From: Simmondsia chinensis
Taxonomy: Eukaryota; Streptophyta; Magnoliopsida; Caryophyllales; Simmondsiaceae
DNA: 64,000 bases
Assembly (NCBI GenBank): GCA_018398585.1
Contig: JAGTTD010000005.1
Span: 5,883,355 to 5,947,354, forward strand
Direction: 5' to 3'
A model generated the notes under the pieces. The model was not told where the DNA came from, did not search any database, and was given only the letters and a program-made list of their open reading frames with translations. Of this stretch, positions 1 to 12,214 are shown piece by piece. The translations under genes were made by a program, and so were the position numbers. Positions within the stretch are counted from its first letter, which is position 1; the number at the start of each line of letters is the position of its first letter.

Positions 1-157
1 GATCAATTGGCTTAAATATTTTTGCATCTGGGTCTGGTAGCTCACTAAGTCATTCAATGTGGGATGTGAATCATCTCAATTTTCTTTGACTTGATTCTGT
101 AGCAGGACGCTTCACTTGTCACAGGATTTCTTTCTATTACTTGCATTTGATTTTGCA

Positions 158-330
158 GATTCATGAGCTGTGCAATTATATATGCGGCATTTCTAACACA
201 GCCACATTGCGTGCGTTGCCCTATATGGCTGAACGAGTTGCTAATAAACACTTAGTTATTGTAGGAGTAGCACTACGCATTTTTGTACAATCAGTAATGT
301 GCATACTCAATTTCCATGTAATTGTGAGGT
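158..330 (+). other. Possible exon of an unidentified gene
   Basis: A pyrimidine-rich stretch ending in a good acceptor (ttgattttgcag) is followed by about 57 open codons with ordinary coding-like composition. I do not recognise the peptide. There is no clear donor or upstream exon, and the gene would continue off the left edge or be a remnant. It could be chance; treat it as unassigned. Confidence 0.18.
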
Positions 331-335
331 TATGA

Positions 336-1060
336 TGACTTCAATTTATTTATTTACATTTCTTGAAAGTTGCACTTCAAGTGGACATGATAGTTGGAGC
401 TTTCCCTGACTGCCCCATACTCACCCCGTCCTTGTTGTGTCAACAATTCAATTTGTATTTAATTAATTTAAAAATAGAAATCCTCAATTTGTGATTTCTG
501 ATTTGAGCCAAGAAAGGGCGGATGTGAGCTTCTGAAAAGGGAAAGGGATGAAAGTAAGTGAAAAAATGAGTGTTGTATTATATTGGATAAAAAACATACA
601 TCCAACAGGCTATTTACACTCATAAACAAGATGGGGAAGAATGACTGTTGGCAAAGTACAATAAGTTTTATATATTTCCCCTTTTTTTAGCTAAAGCCAT
701 ACGTCCATCACTCAATCAATCATACACTTAGTGCAAACCCATAACAACCTCAACCAATTCACTAACATATCAAACGAAAATGATTATTTCCTAGAGTATA
801 ATGAATACAATGTAAAGAATACGGGAATATACAACAATATGAAAATATACAATAATACATACATATCACAACCTTTCTATTCGCTCGTATATATTTTCAT
901 TTTTTTCTTTCTACCGTGGCTGTACAAGTATATAAATGTATTGGTCCGCAACGTCTCCATGCGCTCTTGCATGCATTGGAAGACATCGAGACCATTCGTA
1001 AACAAAAATTCTACAAACTTCACGATGAACATGCCACAATCAAACCTGCATTTAAATATA
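336..1060. other. AT-rich intergenic stretch, no gene seen
   Basis: No convincing coding potential on either strand. Open frames here are AT-rich and Asn/Tyr/Ile-rich by composition only. The stretch leads into the tandem array that follows. Confidence 0.4.
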
Positions 1061-3625
1061 ATACTATTGACTTAAAAGACACTAGAACAAGTTGCACACC
1101 ACTTAAACCTATCATACATAGTATATGATCAATCATACACCACTAATGACTTAAAACACACCAACATAACTTGATATCACACCATTAAAACTAATCATAC
1201 ACCGTGTATGATAAGCAATATACCACTTATTACTTAAAAAATACCTATATAAGTTGATTTTATACTATTATAATCCATCATACACCATGCATGATTCATC
1301 ACATGCCAATAATTACTTGAAACACACTTATCAAAGTTGATTTTACACCATTATACTACTAATTACTTGAAAAAAAACCTACAAAAGTTGATTTTATACC
1401 ATTAAAACCTACCATACACCGTGTATGATAAGTCATTCACCACTAATTACTTGAAACATACCTAAATAAGTTCATTTTACACCATTATAACGCATCATAC
1501 ATAGTGTATGATTCATCATACACCAATAATTACTTGAAACACACTTATAAAAGTTGATTTCACACCATTATACCACTAATTACTTGAAAAAACCTGCAAA
1601 AGTTGATTTTATACCATTAAAACCTACCATACACCGTGTATGATAAGTCATTCACCACTAATTACTTGAAACATACCTAAATAAGTTCATTTTACACCAT
1701 TATAACACATCATACATAGTGTATGATTCATCATACACTAATAATTACTTGAAACACGCTTATAAAAGTTGATTTCACACCATTATACCACTAATTACTT
1801 GAAAAAACCTGCAAAAGTTAATTTTATACTATTAAAACCTACCATACACCGTGTATGATAAGTCATTCACCACTAATTACTTGAAACGTACCTATATAAG
1901 TTCATTTTACACCATTATAACGCATCATACACTGTGTATGATTCATCACACACCAATAATTACTTAAAACATACTGATAAAAGTTGATTTTACACCATTG
2001 TACCACTAATTACTTAAAACAAACCTATATAAGTTGATTTTACACCATTAAAACCAATCATACACTGTGTATGATTGATTATATACCATTAATTACTTGA
2101 AATATATCTATATAAGTTGATTTTACACCATTATAACCTATCATACACCATGTATGATTGATCATATACCATTAATTACTTGAAACATGCCTACATAAGT
2201 TCATTTTACACCATTATAACGCATCATACACCGTGTACGATTCATCACACACCAATAATTACTTGAAACACACTTATAAAAGTTGATTTTACACCACTAT
2301 ACTACTAATTACTTGAAAAAAACCTGCAAAAGTTGATTTTATACCATTAAAACCTATCATACACCGTGTATGATAAGTCATTCACCACTAATTACTTGAA
2401 ACATACCTAAATAAGTTCATTTTACACCATTATAATGCATCATACACAGTGTGTGATTCATCATACACCAATAATTACTTGAAACACACTTATAAAAGTT
2501 GATTTCGTACCATTATACCACTAATTACTTGAAAAAACCTGCAAAAGTTGATTTTATACCATTAAAACCTGTCATACACCGTGTATGATAAGTCATTCAC
2601 CACTAATTACTTGAAACATACCTATATAAGTTCATTTTACACCATTATAATGCATCATACACCGTGTATGATTTATCACACACCAATAATTACTTGAAAC
2701 ACACTTATAAAAGTTGATTTTACACCATTATACCACTAATTACTTAAAACAAACCTATATAAGATGATTTTACACCATTAAAACCAATCATACACCGTGT
2801 ATGATTGATTATGTACCATTAATTACTTGAGATATATCTATATAAGTTGATTTTACACCATTATAACCTATCATACACCATGTATGATTGATCATACACC
2901 ATTAATTACTTGAAACATACCTATATAAGTTGATTTTACATCATTAAAACCTATCATACACCGTGTACAATTGATGATACGCCATTAAATACTTGAAACA
3001 CACATATACAAGTCGATTTTACACAATTAAAATATATCATACACCGTGTATGATTAATTATACACCGCTAATTACTTGAAACATACCTAGAGTATTCATT
3101 TCAAACCATTAAAACCTATCATACATGGTGTATGATTACTCATACACCACTGGTTACTTAAAACACACCATTACGTTAATTTTACACAATTAAAACTTAT
3201 CATACACTATGTATGATAAGTCATACACCACTAATTACTTGAAATACACTTGTATAAGTTAATTTTACACAATTAAAACTTATCATATACAGTGTATGAT
3301 AAGTCATACACCAATAATTATTTCAAATATAACTTGTATAAGTTAATTTTACACAATTAAAACTTATCATACACCGTGTATGATTAATCATACACCATTA
3401 ATGACTTGAAACACGCCTAAATAAGTTGATTTCGCACCATTAAAACCTATCATACACGGTGTATGATTAATCATACACCACTAATTGCTTGAAACACGCC
3501 TAAACAAGTTGATTTCACACCATTAAAACCAATCATACACCATTAATGAGTTAAAACACACAAAAAGAAAATTATAATACACCATTTACACCAATCATGC
3601 ACCATAAATGACTTGTAACACACCA
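1060..3625. repeat. Tandem satellite array, 83-bp unit with 215-bp higher-order repeat
   Basis: About 30 imperfect units share a core motif: a 19-bp palindrome (atcatacaccgtgtatgat), then cattaattacttgaaacata, then a stretch ending ttgattttacaccattaaaa. Palindrome starts at 2872, 2955, 3038 and 3120 give a period of 82-83 bp. In the left part, identical variants recur at 1413, 1628 and 1843, and again at 2358 and 2573, exactly 215 bp apart each time (about 83+83+49). That is a higher-order repeat made of two full units and one truncated unit. Units decay towards 3500-3625. No open reading frame. The palindrome could form a hairpin or bind a dimeric protein; that is inference. Confidence 0.9.
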
Positions 3626-4370
3626 ATCTCATATGATTGAGATCCATTAACAACCAATTTATGAAATGATTATTTTACCAACCGTGAAATGTGTAATGAC
3701 TCAACCTTGAACCTACCGCAATGCCACAATGCTTCATGCCCGTTCTTACAAAGCCTTCATCTTCTTCCAAAGCCACCACAAACAACTACCCAAGGGCCCC
3801 AGTAGGACAAGGAAACACGCAGGACGTTGAGAATGGAGCTCGAAAATTCGAAAATAATATTTTTTTTTGACAAAAAAATTCGAAAAAGAAGAAGAAGAAA
3901 GGAGAGAGAATGAGATATCTCTGTTCAAAAAAAAGAGAGAGAATGAGATATGAGAGAAGGAGGACAAATGGGCGGGAAAAAAATAGAAAGAAAGAATGAA
4001 AAAAGTCAAAAAGTATCATTTTGCCTGCCTTGCATTAAATGAGGAGAGAGAAGGGGAGAGAGAGAGTGTGCACAGGTGGGGTTTTGAAGTGGGAGGGGCA
4101 ATTTTGTCCAAAAGGGTCTATTTAAGGTGAATGAAGTCTATTTAAGGTTAAAAGGGGGCTGGGGGGTCTAAACCGGGTGATTTCCCTTAAATGTTTGGTT
4201 GTGCAATTTAGAAAGATCTTTTTTTTTTACATAATAAAGTGCTTGGATATAAGTTTTAAAAGAAATTTATCTATTATAATCACAAAATAACATCATACTA
4301 TAAATCCATTAATAATAATATTATAAGATAATTATAATATTAATTGGTTATTATAGTGGAGAGTAGTGAG
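3626..4370. other. Intergenic stretch with purine-rich tract
   Basis: No gene seen. 3890-4075 is a G/A-rich tract with several short GAGA runs. Open frames on the minus strand here are pyrimidine-tract artefacts rich in Phe, Leu and Ser. The last 8 bases (gtagtgag) are the left target-site copy of the hAT element. Confidence 0.4.
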
Positions 4371-4635
4371 TAGGGATGGCAATGGGGCGGGGCGGGTACG
4401 GGGGGCGCCTCCTCCATACCCGTACCCGCCACCTGGATTTTATACCCGTACCCGCCCCATTACCCACCACGGGTATGAAGTGGGTACCCGTCCCCGCCCC
4501 GGCGGGTACAAACCCATACCCGTACCCGCCCCATTACCCACGGGTACCCATTACCCGCCCTCTACCCGCCCGTACCCTCTCTTACCCACTTCGTACCCGC
4601 CTTGTTACCTATCCATGTCCAACTTATTACCCATA
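4371..4635. repeat. Left hAT terminus and GC-rich subterminal repeats
   Basis: After the terminal repeat come many copies of gggtacgggt / acccgtacccgcc in both orientations over about 250 bp. They stand out as GC-rich against AT-rich surroundings. Clusters of short direct and inverted motifs near hAT ends are known transposase-binding regions; the role here is inferred. The apparent proline- and threonine-rich open frames are by-products of the repeat. Confidence 0.75.
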
Positions 4636-4938
4636 AAATTCTTTTCTTTTTCTCTTCAATAATAACCATAAATTCACACTTATAAATTGCTTAAGAAATA
4701 TATTTTATATAAAACAACACAACGCATTAGCGTAAAGCAACACTATACAAAGGACGTCACCACAATTGAGCTCAAGAAAATAAGGCCACATTAGTCTATC
4801 CCAAATTTGCACCAAGTCTAGCAAAAAGAACCAGAAAAAAACCGAAGAAAAGTCCATATGATATGATCTCTCTTGAAGAAATTATAAAGATTAAAATTGA
4901 TTACACAATAAAAATCCATAGCACACCACATACATATA

Positions 4939-7350
4939 TTACCAATTACACCATAGCCACACATGCACTAAATAAATCTTCAATAAATCATCGCCTGTTC
5001 CATCTGTTCCATCTTCAGATTCATCATCTAATTTCATTTCATCATCATTTGCATACAACATTCTTCTTGATGTAATAGAACCTGCATCGTTATAAAACTA
5101 ATAAATATACCTAAATCAAAATAATAATACATGCATGAATTCAAGATGAATAAATTGACATACCTTTAGTTTCGGCCCATATCCAACTTTGACTGCACAT
5201 AAGAGCTTCTAAAGTATCGGGATGAAGTCTACTACGATATGGGCTTAAGACTCGCCCACTTGTACTAAAAGCGGATTCTGAAAGAACTGTTGATACTGGA
5301 ATGCACAAAACATCTATAGCAATCATTTGAAGTGTAGGATATTTCGATCCGTTTGCTTTCCACCAATTCAAAATGTCAAAATCCTCAACAATTGGCATAG
5401 TTTCATCTTCCAAGTAGCGATCCAACTCCGATTTGGCCATTATACGGTTTTGCTCCATCTCTCTTGCGAATTCACTCATCATTCCTCTGTTAAGTTGGCT
5501 ATCACTAAGCATATGTGAATGTGAGGATGCAACATGGAGCCCTTGTGCACTAGAATGCTTCAATTCGTATTCTTTTAGTAACTCATCTAAAAGCCTCCTA
5601 ATTCTATTCATTTCAATTTCGGCTTCATTGTTAGAATAAATCTTTCGAAAAAAGAATCGAAGAAGTGCCATTTTATACCTTGGGTCAAGAATTGTGGCCA
5701 CACTCAGAAGCCCGTTGACATGTGACCAATATTATTGTATTTCTCCAACATGTTTGCAGCCATTCTCCTTATAATCTCATCTGGGTTGGATAACCAATTT
5801 GATACTTCGATACGAATCTCACAAATTTTTGGAAAATAAATGTTTGCTGTGGGATACCTAAAGGAACAAATATAGTTAATTAATAGATAAATAAAGTGCA
5901 TTACGTAAAAGGCATGCATTTGAACTAAAAAAATGTGATTAACAAGATCAAAATTCATACCTAGAGGCAGAAAATTCATTAGTAGCATTGTTGAACAATC
6001 GTAGTTTTTCACATATTTTTTCCACCCATTCCCATTCATCCTCTGATGGAGGGCACTTAAACAAAGCCTCTCGAGTTTTCAACCTAAAAAAAACATCTCG
6101 GTAACTCAAGGCAATTCGCAACATATCATATGTCGAATTCCATCTCGTCTTGCAGTCAAAAATCAACGTTTTCAACGGACCCTTAATGCCAATTTGCTTT
6201 GCGCATTCTTCAAATTTTTGAGCTCTTTTATCTGACACGGTCCAGAACAAAATACTGCCTCGGACCTTCTCTATGCCTTCCGCAATTACTGACAAGCCAT
6301 CTTGAACAACCAAATTTAGTATATGGGCACAACATCGCATATGAATGAATTGCCCACCTAATAGGAGTGGTCGAAAGTCCAATCTATCCAACAATATATC
6401 CATCACCGCATCATTGTGGGTACAATTATCCATAGTGACGGCCGATAATCGGCGATCGACATTCCAAGAATAAAAACATTCCATGAGATATTCAGAAATT
6501 ACTTCCTTGTTATGTGGAGCTGGAACATATACAAATCTACATAAAAAACGTAAGATTTGTAAAAGGCACTTCTATCCATACAAGTAAACATATAGCAAAT
6601 TAAAAGTTTAAATAAGACTTGTATCACAAACCTAATTATTCCACTTTGTGACTCCCAAGAATTATCAATGAAATGTGCCGTGATAGCCATGTATCCTTTC
6701 CTTTGGTTGTTAGCTGACCACATATCAGTTGTTATGGCAATTCTACATTTACTTTTTTCCAGCAACTTTAATATCTTCTCCTTCTCAATTTCATACCTCG
6801 CAAATATATCTTTTTGGACTGTGTTGCAGCATGGTACTTTAAATCCAGGCTGAAGTGTCCTGGAGTATTTTTGAAAGCCCCAGTGTTCAACTATATTAAA
6901 TGGATATTCATGCAAAATGATCATTTCAGCAAGATCTCTCCTACCATCTTCTTGATGGAACTCATATGGTGTTAACGTCACTGTTTGTGTTTTATCATCA
7001 GGCTTAACTTGTTTTCCAAACAATCTTGATTGACGAATATCTTGGCATTTCTTTTTTGCACAATATCGGACATGTTCTTTCAAATGGGATGTGCCTGATT
7101 TAGCGTTCGCTGAGAGCATCTTCTTACAATAGAGACATTCGGCTTTAAAAGTATCACCGTCTCGTTTCCTCTTAAAATGTTTCCATACTTCTGATCTATG
7201 CCTATCTGTAAGAGGCACATTCGTGGGATCTCGTGATTCAGCCTCAATTGGGGCACTGTCAACGGGGGGTGATGAGATATTAGCGCAACTAGTAGACATT
7301 GTCGGAGGTGCACCGGAGCTGCCTGTAACTCCTTCATTTCTGTTTGCCAT
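4939..7350 (-). pseudogene. hAT transposase (BED zinc finger, hAT C-terminal dimerisation), frameshifted
   Basis: Exons that join in frame are 7350-6632, 6536-5961, 5857-5164 and 5081-4939, all with GT-AG introns. Exon 1 (ATG at 7350) encodes a BED-type zinc finger (CLYC, then HLKEHVRYC near residues 73-100) and the start of the RNase H-like catalytic region (TTDMW). Exon 2 carries the MDNCTHND and CAHILNL motifs typical of plant hAT transposases. Exon 3 holds the hATC dimerisation block (LNWWK, then IPVSTVLSESAFSTSGR). Exon 4 adds an acidic tail. At about 5728-5734 a single-base loss shifts frame inside exon 3, so the two halves of that exon lie in different frames. Otherwise well preserved, suggesting recent activity. 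The exon 4 assignment is the least certain. Confidence 0.85.
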
Positions 7351-7693
7351 TTTTTACCTGAAAAATGTATATACACAAATCTTAGCAGATGCTATGCAAT
7401 ACATTAATACTAATATATTGCTAATATCACAATATGCATAAAATATGAATAAATTCTTTTCCTATCCAAAAATGAAATTTTATCCTTTTTTAGTAATGTG
7501 AATGTTATGGTAATAGTGGAACTAGCTTTGACATTAACATTTTTTTTCAAAATTTTTTAATTATTACTCATATATTTTATACATACATATAACTATTATT
7601 TTTTTAAATTTTCAATATAAATATGGAACCTGCTTCATTTTATTTTTGGATTCGTCACTGTTAATGCCATTTTAGTAGTAAAGTGCCATTGTT

Positions 7694-7812
7694 TTTTTTT
7701 TTTTTTTTTTTTAAGGAGATTTTTCGAAGTTCTAAGTGGGAGTTTGCTTCAAGCAGGACAAGGACAAAGCTCAGATTTGGCTTTTCTCAAAGGGGAGAGG
7801 GAATACGTGGAG
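7694..7812 (-). mobile_element. Short poly(A) retroposon inserted in the hAT element
   Basis: A 119-bp insert begins (on the plus strand) with a run of about 20 T, the poly(A) tail of a minus-strand retroposon. It is bounded by agtaaagtgccattgtt (7677-7693) and agtaaagtgctattgtt (7813-7829), a 17-bp target duplication with one mismatch. This is the signature of LINE-mediated insertion. The body is too short to identify; it may be a 5'-truncated LINE or other retroposed RNA. Confidence 0.7.
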
Positions 7813-7829
7813 AGTAAAGTGCTATTGTT

Positions 7830-9650
7830 AACTAGGATTTGGCTATATATAAAAACAATAGATTGTCTTCAACCATTTCCATAATTCAAAAATAGTACTT
7901 TTTATCCAACATTTGAAGCTTGAAATCAGTAATATCTATTCAAGTTCTTCTTAAAAATTTTATAATCTAAGTCTAAGCACTAACTTTTATCCACTATTAA
8001 TGGAATCTCATTGAAAGACACATGATAAAATACCGTGACCTTGCCATATACAGCTTTCCTTCATCATGTCAAACTTATAAAATTGTATGAATACTATAGT
8101 AGTGTAATATTACTATGCATAGGTGAATAGAATTTCATTATAGACATATGATGTAATAGAAAATTAAAAAAAATACAATAAAACAAACATATAAATAGAC
8201 CAACTATAGCATATTTGATGTACAAAAATATATGTTATATATTTTATTTATTCAAAATGTTATGTTAAAACTAATAAAATCATATGTTCAAACTATATAC
8301 TTTGACTTTGTCATATAATGATTTTCTTTCACTATGTTAAAACTAATAAAATCACATGGACAAAGAACAATATAGTAGTATATTAGTAATAAGTATAGTT
8401 GAAATTGAAAAAAACAAAAAAAAAAGAAATATGATATTACAATGAACTAAAGATTGAGGAAGGGAAAAAAAAAAAAAAAAAAAACAAAAACAAAATAGAC
8501 ATGCTATATCATATTTTAAAGAACAAAATTCATGCACTTTTTTTTTGCTAAATAGCAAAAATTGCATTAAAAAAACCCGACATCTAGCAAAAATGAAATT
8601 CGAACCACAAGGTGGGGCCAACACATATTAAAAAAGAGCAGATACAAAGATAAAAAGATAAAACACAATAAGAAGAAAAGGCAAATAATAAAATTAATAT
8701 TCCACTCAGAAATCCAAAAACTCAACAAAAACATCCCACAAATTAATAAAACAAAATTCTTGCACTTACTTGGATAGTTTAAAAAGTCTAATCTTCAACT
8801 TCCTTGTTTTGATCGATAGTAGGTAAGAAAATGAAAATGTCCAAGTTAATTTATGAAAATTTTGATTTTGAAATTGAAAGTGTTGATTTTTTTTTTCTAG
8901 GGTTTGAGTTTTAAGTTGAAAATGATAAAATTAAAAATAAAAATTAGAAGTATTGAAAGAAAGTGGTAATGAAAAGGGGCACTGAAAAAAGTAAGTGATG
9001 TTGATGAAAAGAAAAGGGGCACTGAAAAAAACAAGTGATGATGATGAAAGAAAGGGTTGGGCAGCTTGGTCATTGGGAATAATTTTTTTTTTTTAGTCCA
9101 AGGAACATGAAAAGTTTGAATAATTATTATTTTATTAAAATTATAACTATTAAGTGTATATAGTACTTATTACTTATATATATAATATATATTTAAGTAT
9201 TATAAAAATAATTATTTATTATTAATTTATATTGTTTAATTATATTTTAAGTATCTTTAATTAATTAAATACATTTTGATCAAAATTCGTTAAGATTTGA
9301 ACTTTGAGTTACCTAGCAATCAAAGTTTTAAACTATAAGATATCTCGTTATTTGTTTTAAATATTAAGGTATGTGGAGATAAATACTCCTCAAAACATTT
9401 AAGATCGTGTTTCAGTTTGACGCATGGAATTAGAGCCTAAAATTGGGATTGAGATTGGTATTGATGTTCAAAATTTTAATTCTGTTATTTGGTTTATCTC
9501 TTAAAATTAGAATTACAATTTGACTGTCAAATCCTATGAAATTAAGTTTTAACTAATAATTACACATTCGAACTTTTGGGGAGGGGAACGAATTGTAATG
9601 CTATACTAACTAGCTCTACTGGCTTTAAACCCAAAATGACTTAACTCAAG
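7830..9650. other. AT-rich interior of the hAT element, no gene seen
   Basis: Long A and T runs, no coding signal. A T-run followed by about 80 bp of different sequence at 8538-8625 may be another truncated retroposon, but I found no target duplication. Confidence 0.35.
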
Positions 9651-9730
9651 TAGTGATGGCAATGGAGTGGGTAAAACCCGTTACCCGCGGGTATCCGCTC
9701 CATTTGGGGCGGGTACGGGTATAGATGACC
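9651..9730 (+). repeat. Truncated second hAT end nested inside the larger element
   Basis: Starts tagtgatggcaatggagtgg and continues with acccgttacccgcgggtatc. This matches the inverted right end of the host element (11828 inward), not its left end. Its 5' flank (aactcaag) does not match the sequence after 11828, so it does not pair with that end. Most likely a fragment of a related non-autonomous element. Confidence 0.65.
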
Positions 9731-10831
9731 CTACTTAAATGAATTGAACTCTGAAATGACTTTACTTGAATGAATTGAACTCTGAAACGGCCCTTTTGAA
9801 TAATCCAATGTGACATAAACTGAATAATCAATAGACCCAAAATCCAAGACGAATCAAACTGAAATGACCCTGCCTAACTCAATTATGACTTGACCAATAA
9901 ATGGGACCCGATCGAATTTATCTTTGATAAGGGAACCTAATTGATACAAAAAACTTACGCACGACTCAAACATGACCCGACTTTAATCCTATAATGTACC
10001 AATCCGACTAACCCAAGATTCGATATGAGTTGAGTGTGACATAATAAAATTGTATTTAATTAAATAATAATATTATAAGGTTATAACATTACTATATGTA
10101 GAGAATACAATAGTGAAAAAGAGACTTTCTGTCAAGTACAATAATTTTCATTTGTCTCTTTGAATAATAACATAATTAAGAGATAAAAATATCATCTATA
10201 CTTAAAACAAACTTAAATATCAAAAAAATATTTAAAATAAATTTAAAAATAAAATTATAGCTTTTGATTTTTCTATTTCTAAAATTATTTATTGGTAGTT
10301 TTAAAAAGTTTTTATTTTTAAAATTTCTAAAATCATTATAAATATTTAAAATTATATAAAATATAAATAGTTTGTTAGTTGAATGAAATTCTCGTTTGAT
10401 GTGTGAAAAAATAATATAAATATTAATTAAATTATATTTAAGGTACATTTTTATATTTTATGTACGCATCAACTTAATTCAATGAAATAGTAATAAAGTT
10501 ATGGAAAGAGTATTTAAAAAATAAGTTATAAAAATTGATGGCATCTCAAAAGTATTTTAAAACCATGGGCACCTATAAAATGTATTAACACTTTTCCTGA
10601 ACAATTTTTGCTCTAATTTTTCTACGATCCCCCAACTTTTTCACAAATTTCATAATCTTTTATACACATAAGTCTTTTTGTAAAATATACCTTCTTTTAT
10701 TGTAAAAAAGGAACCAATTTATTTAAAAAATGTTAATAAGTGAAAGTAATTTTTATTGATATTGTTTAATAGTTTATAATTCATCCTTTTTTGATATTTT
10801 TATATTGTTAGAAATGTGGAAATTTGATTTG

Positions 10832-11042
10832 AGTGACCAGTTTGCCCATTTTAAACTACTTTAGTGACTAAATGAGATTTTAATTTAGAGTTGAGTGACC
10901 AAATCTTCTAAACTTTAAGTTGGATAACTAACTTGTCCAATTTTAAACTACTTGAGTGACTAAATGGAATATTTTTTAAGACTTGAATGACTAAATTTTC
11001 TAAATTTTGAGTTGGGTGACTAACTTATCCATTTTTGGTCAT
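10832..11042. repeat. Short tandem duplication, about 92-bp period
   Basis: About 2.3 copies of a unit containing ttttaaactacttgagtgac and aaattttctaaactttgagt. The shared ttaaactac motif begins near 10851 and 10943. Divergent, noncoding. AT-rich sequence on both sides holds nothing else I can name. Confidence 0.6.
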
Positions 11043-11573
11043 TTTGATAGCCAAAATGGGACTTATGTCATTAGAAGTATAATAATTTAACCAATAGTTG
11101 ATGGATGTCAATATTAAAATTTAAAATACGGAGGTTATTTTTATTTTGACCAATAGTTCGAAAAATCTCTGTAAATATTATACTTTTATTTTTTATGTGT
11201 AAGAAAAACCTTTGATTTTAGGAAGAAAATTATTCCAAAATTATATTTTTTTCTAAACTTTAGTTGCAGACTCGCAGTACTATCGAAATAATGTATCAGC
11301 ATTTACATGAAATAAAAATAATATATTTTTTTGCCCGAGAATAATAAATAAGTGTTTTTTTTTTATTTTGCTCCCTATTTTTCTCTCTCCTTTTTTCTCC
11401 TCTTTTTATGGCTTTTTTTCTAACTTTTTTTTATATTAAAATCTCTATCTTTTTTTCCTTATTTATGAAAATCTTCCTATTTTACTTTTACTTTTCAAAA
11501 TTAGAGTTGCATTTCTTTATAAAGGTGCTTGATTATTTTTTAAAATTTTAAAGCTTAAACATACATGCGGGTA

Positions 11574-11828
11574 TAATGTGGGTATGTTGCGGGGCGGATC
11601 AATATACGGTTATGAAGCGGGTATATGCGGGTATGGGGCGGGGCGGGTACATGCGGGTGTGGGGTGGGGCGGGTACATGAGGGGCGGGGCGGGTACAAGC
11701 CTATACCGGTACCCGCCCCATACCCGTGACGAGTATCAACACGTGTGCCCTACCCGTACCCATTACCCGCCCCAAACGGGGTGGATACCCTCGGGTAACG
11801 GGTTTTACCCGCCCCATTGTCATCCCTA
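11574..11828. repeat. Right hAT terminus and GC-rich subterminal repeats
   Basis: Repeated gggtatgcgg / ggggcgggtacatgcggg blocks, then the inverted terminal repeat ending ccattgtcatcccta. The composition and motif match the left subterminal region, supporting pairing of the two ends. Confidence 0.75.
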
Positions 11829-11836
11829 GCAGTGAG

Positions 11837-12214
11837 TGTAGCAACCCATGAGCATAAAATAAGTTATGATGACAAATAAAATTAGTTCATAATTGTAAAA
11901 ATTTAGCATAAATAAAGTCTTTTTAAAGTATTTTTTGAAATAAGTTACAAAAAAGATCATATTTTATATTTTTTTTACTTAATTATGAAATAATTTTTCA
12001 TATTTTTATTTAAACTGTTAAAAAAAATATAAAAAAATATTTTATATCAATTAAAAGTAAACTATACAAAATTTTTTCACAACTTTAAGCCATCTCCAAG
12101 GCAAAATGCATTTATCGATGATTGCCATTCTCTATTCCACCATAATTAATCGCACCGCCTCCCTTTTCTCCTCTTCTTTTCTCCTCAATTCTCCAACGCC
12201 CCGCCGGAAAACCA
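11837..12214 (+). promoter_or_regulatory. Upstream region of the F-box gene with pyrimidine patch
   Basis: AT-rich up to about 12090, then a CT-rich tract at 12155-12200 just before the start codon, a common plant core-promoter or 5' leader feature. I see no convincing TATA box at a proper distance. The hAT right end lies only about 390 bp upstream of the start codon, so the element could influence this promoter; that is inference. Confidence 0.3.

Larger units (their letters stand above)
4371..11828 (-). mobile_element. hAT superfamily DNA transposon, 7.46 kb, apparently complete ends
   Basis: The left end begins tagggatggcaatggggcgg and the right end, read inward on the minus strand, begins tagggatgacaatggggcgg. 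These are inverted repeats of Ac/hAT type differing at one base in the first 20. The flanks are gtagtgag (4363-4370) and gcagtgag (11829-11836), an 8-bp target duplication with one mismatch, the length expected for hAT. Inside is a minus-strand transposase with a BED zinc finger and a C-terminal dimerisation domain. Both ends carry GC-rich subterminal repeats. The 4.2 kb between the transposase start and the right end holds secondary insertions. The length is large for hAT, partly because of these. The transposase frameshift suggests it is now non-autonomous. Confidence 0.85.

Noticed and set aside
1060..3625. CRISPR array
   Set aside because: The repeats are contiguous with no unique spacers, and the setting is a plant nuclear genome.
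3746..4019. Two overlapping minus-strand Phe/Leu/Ser-rich open frames resembling membrane proteins
   Set aside because: Made by a purine-rich tract; no start context, no homology signal.
4366..4662. Proline/tyrosine-rich open frames on the plus strand
   Set aside because: They overlap in several frames and arise from the GC-rich subterminal repeats of the hAT element.
9651..11828. A smaller hAT element using the 9651 end and the right end
   Set aside because: Flanks aactcaag and gcagtgag do not match, whereas 4363-4370 matches the right flank at 7 of 8 bases.
11578..11829. Glycine/tyrosine-rich open frame
   Set aside because: A by-product of repeated gggtatgcgg motifs at the right hAT end.
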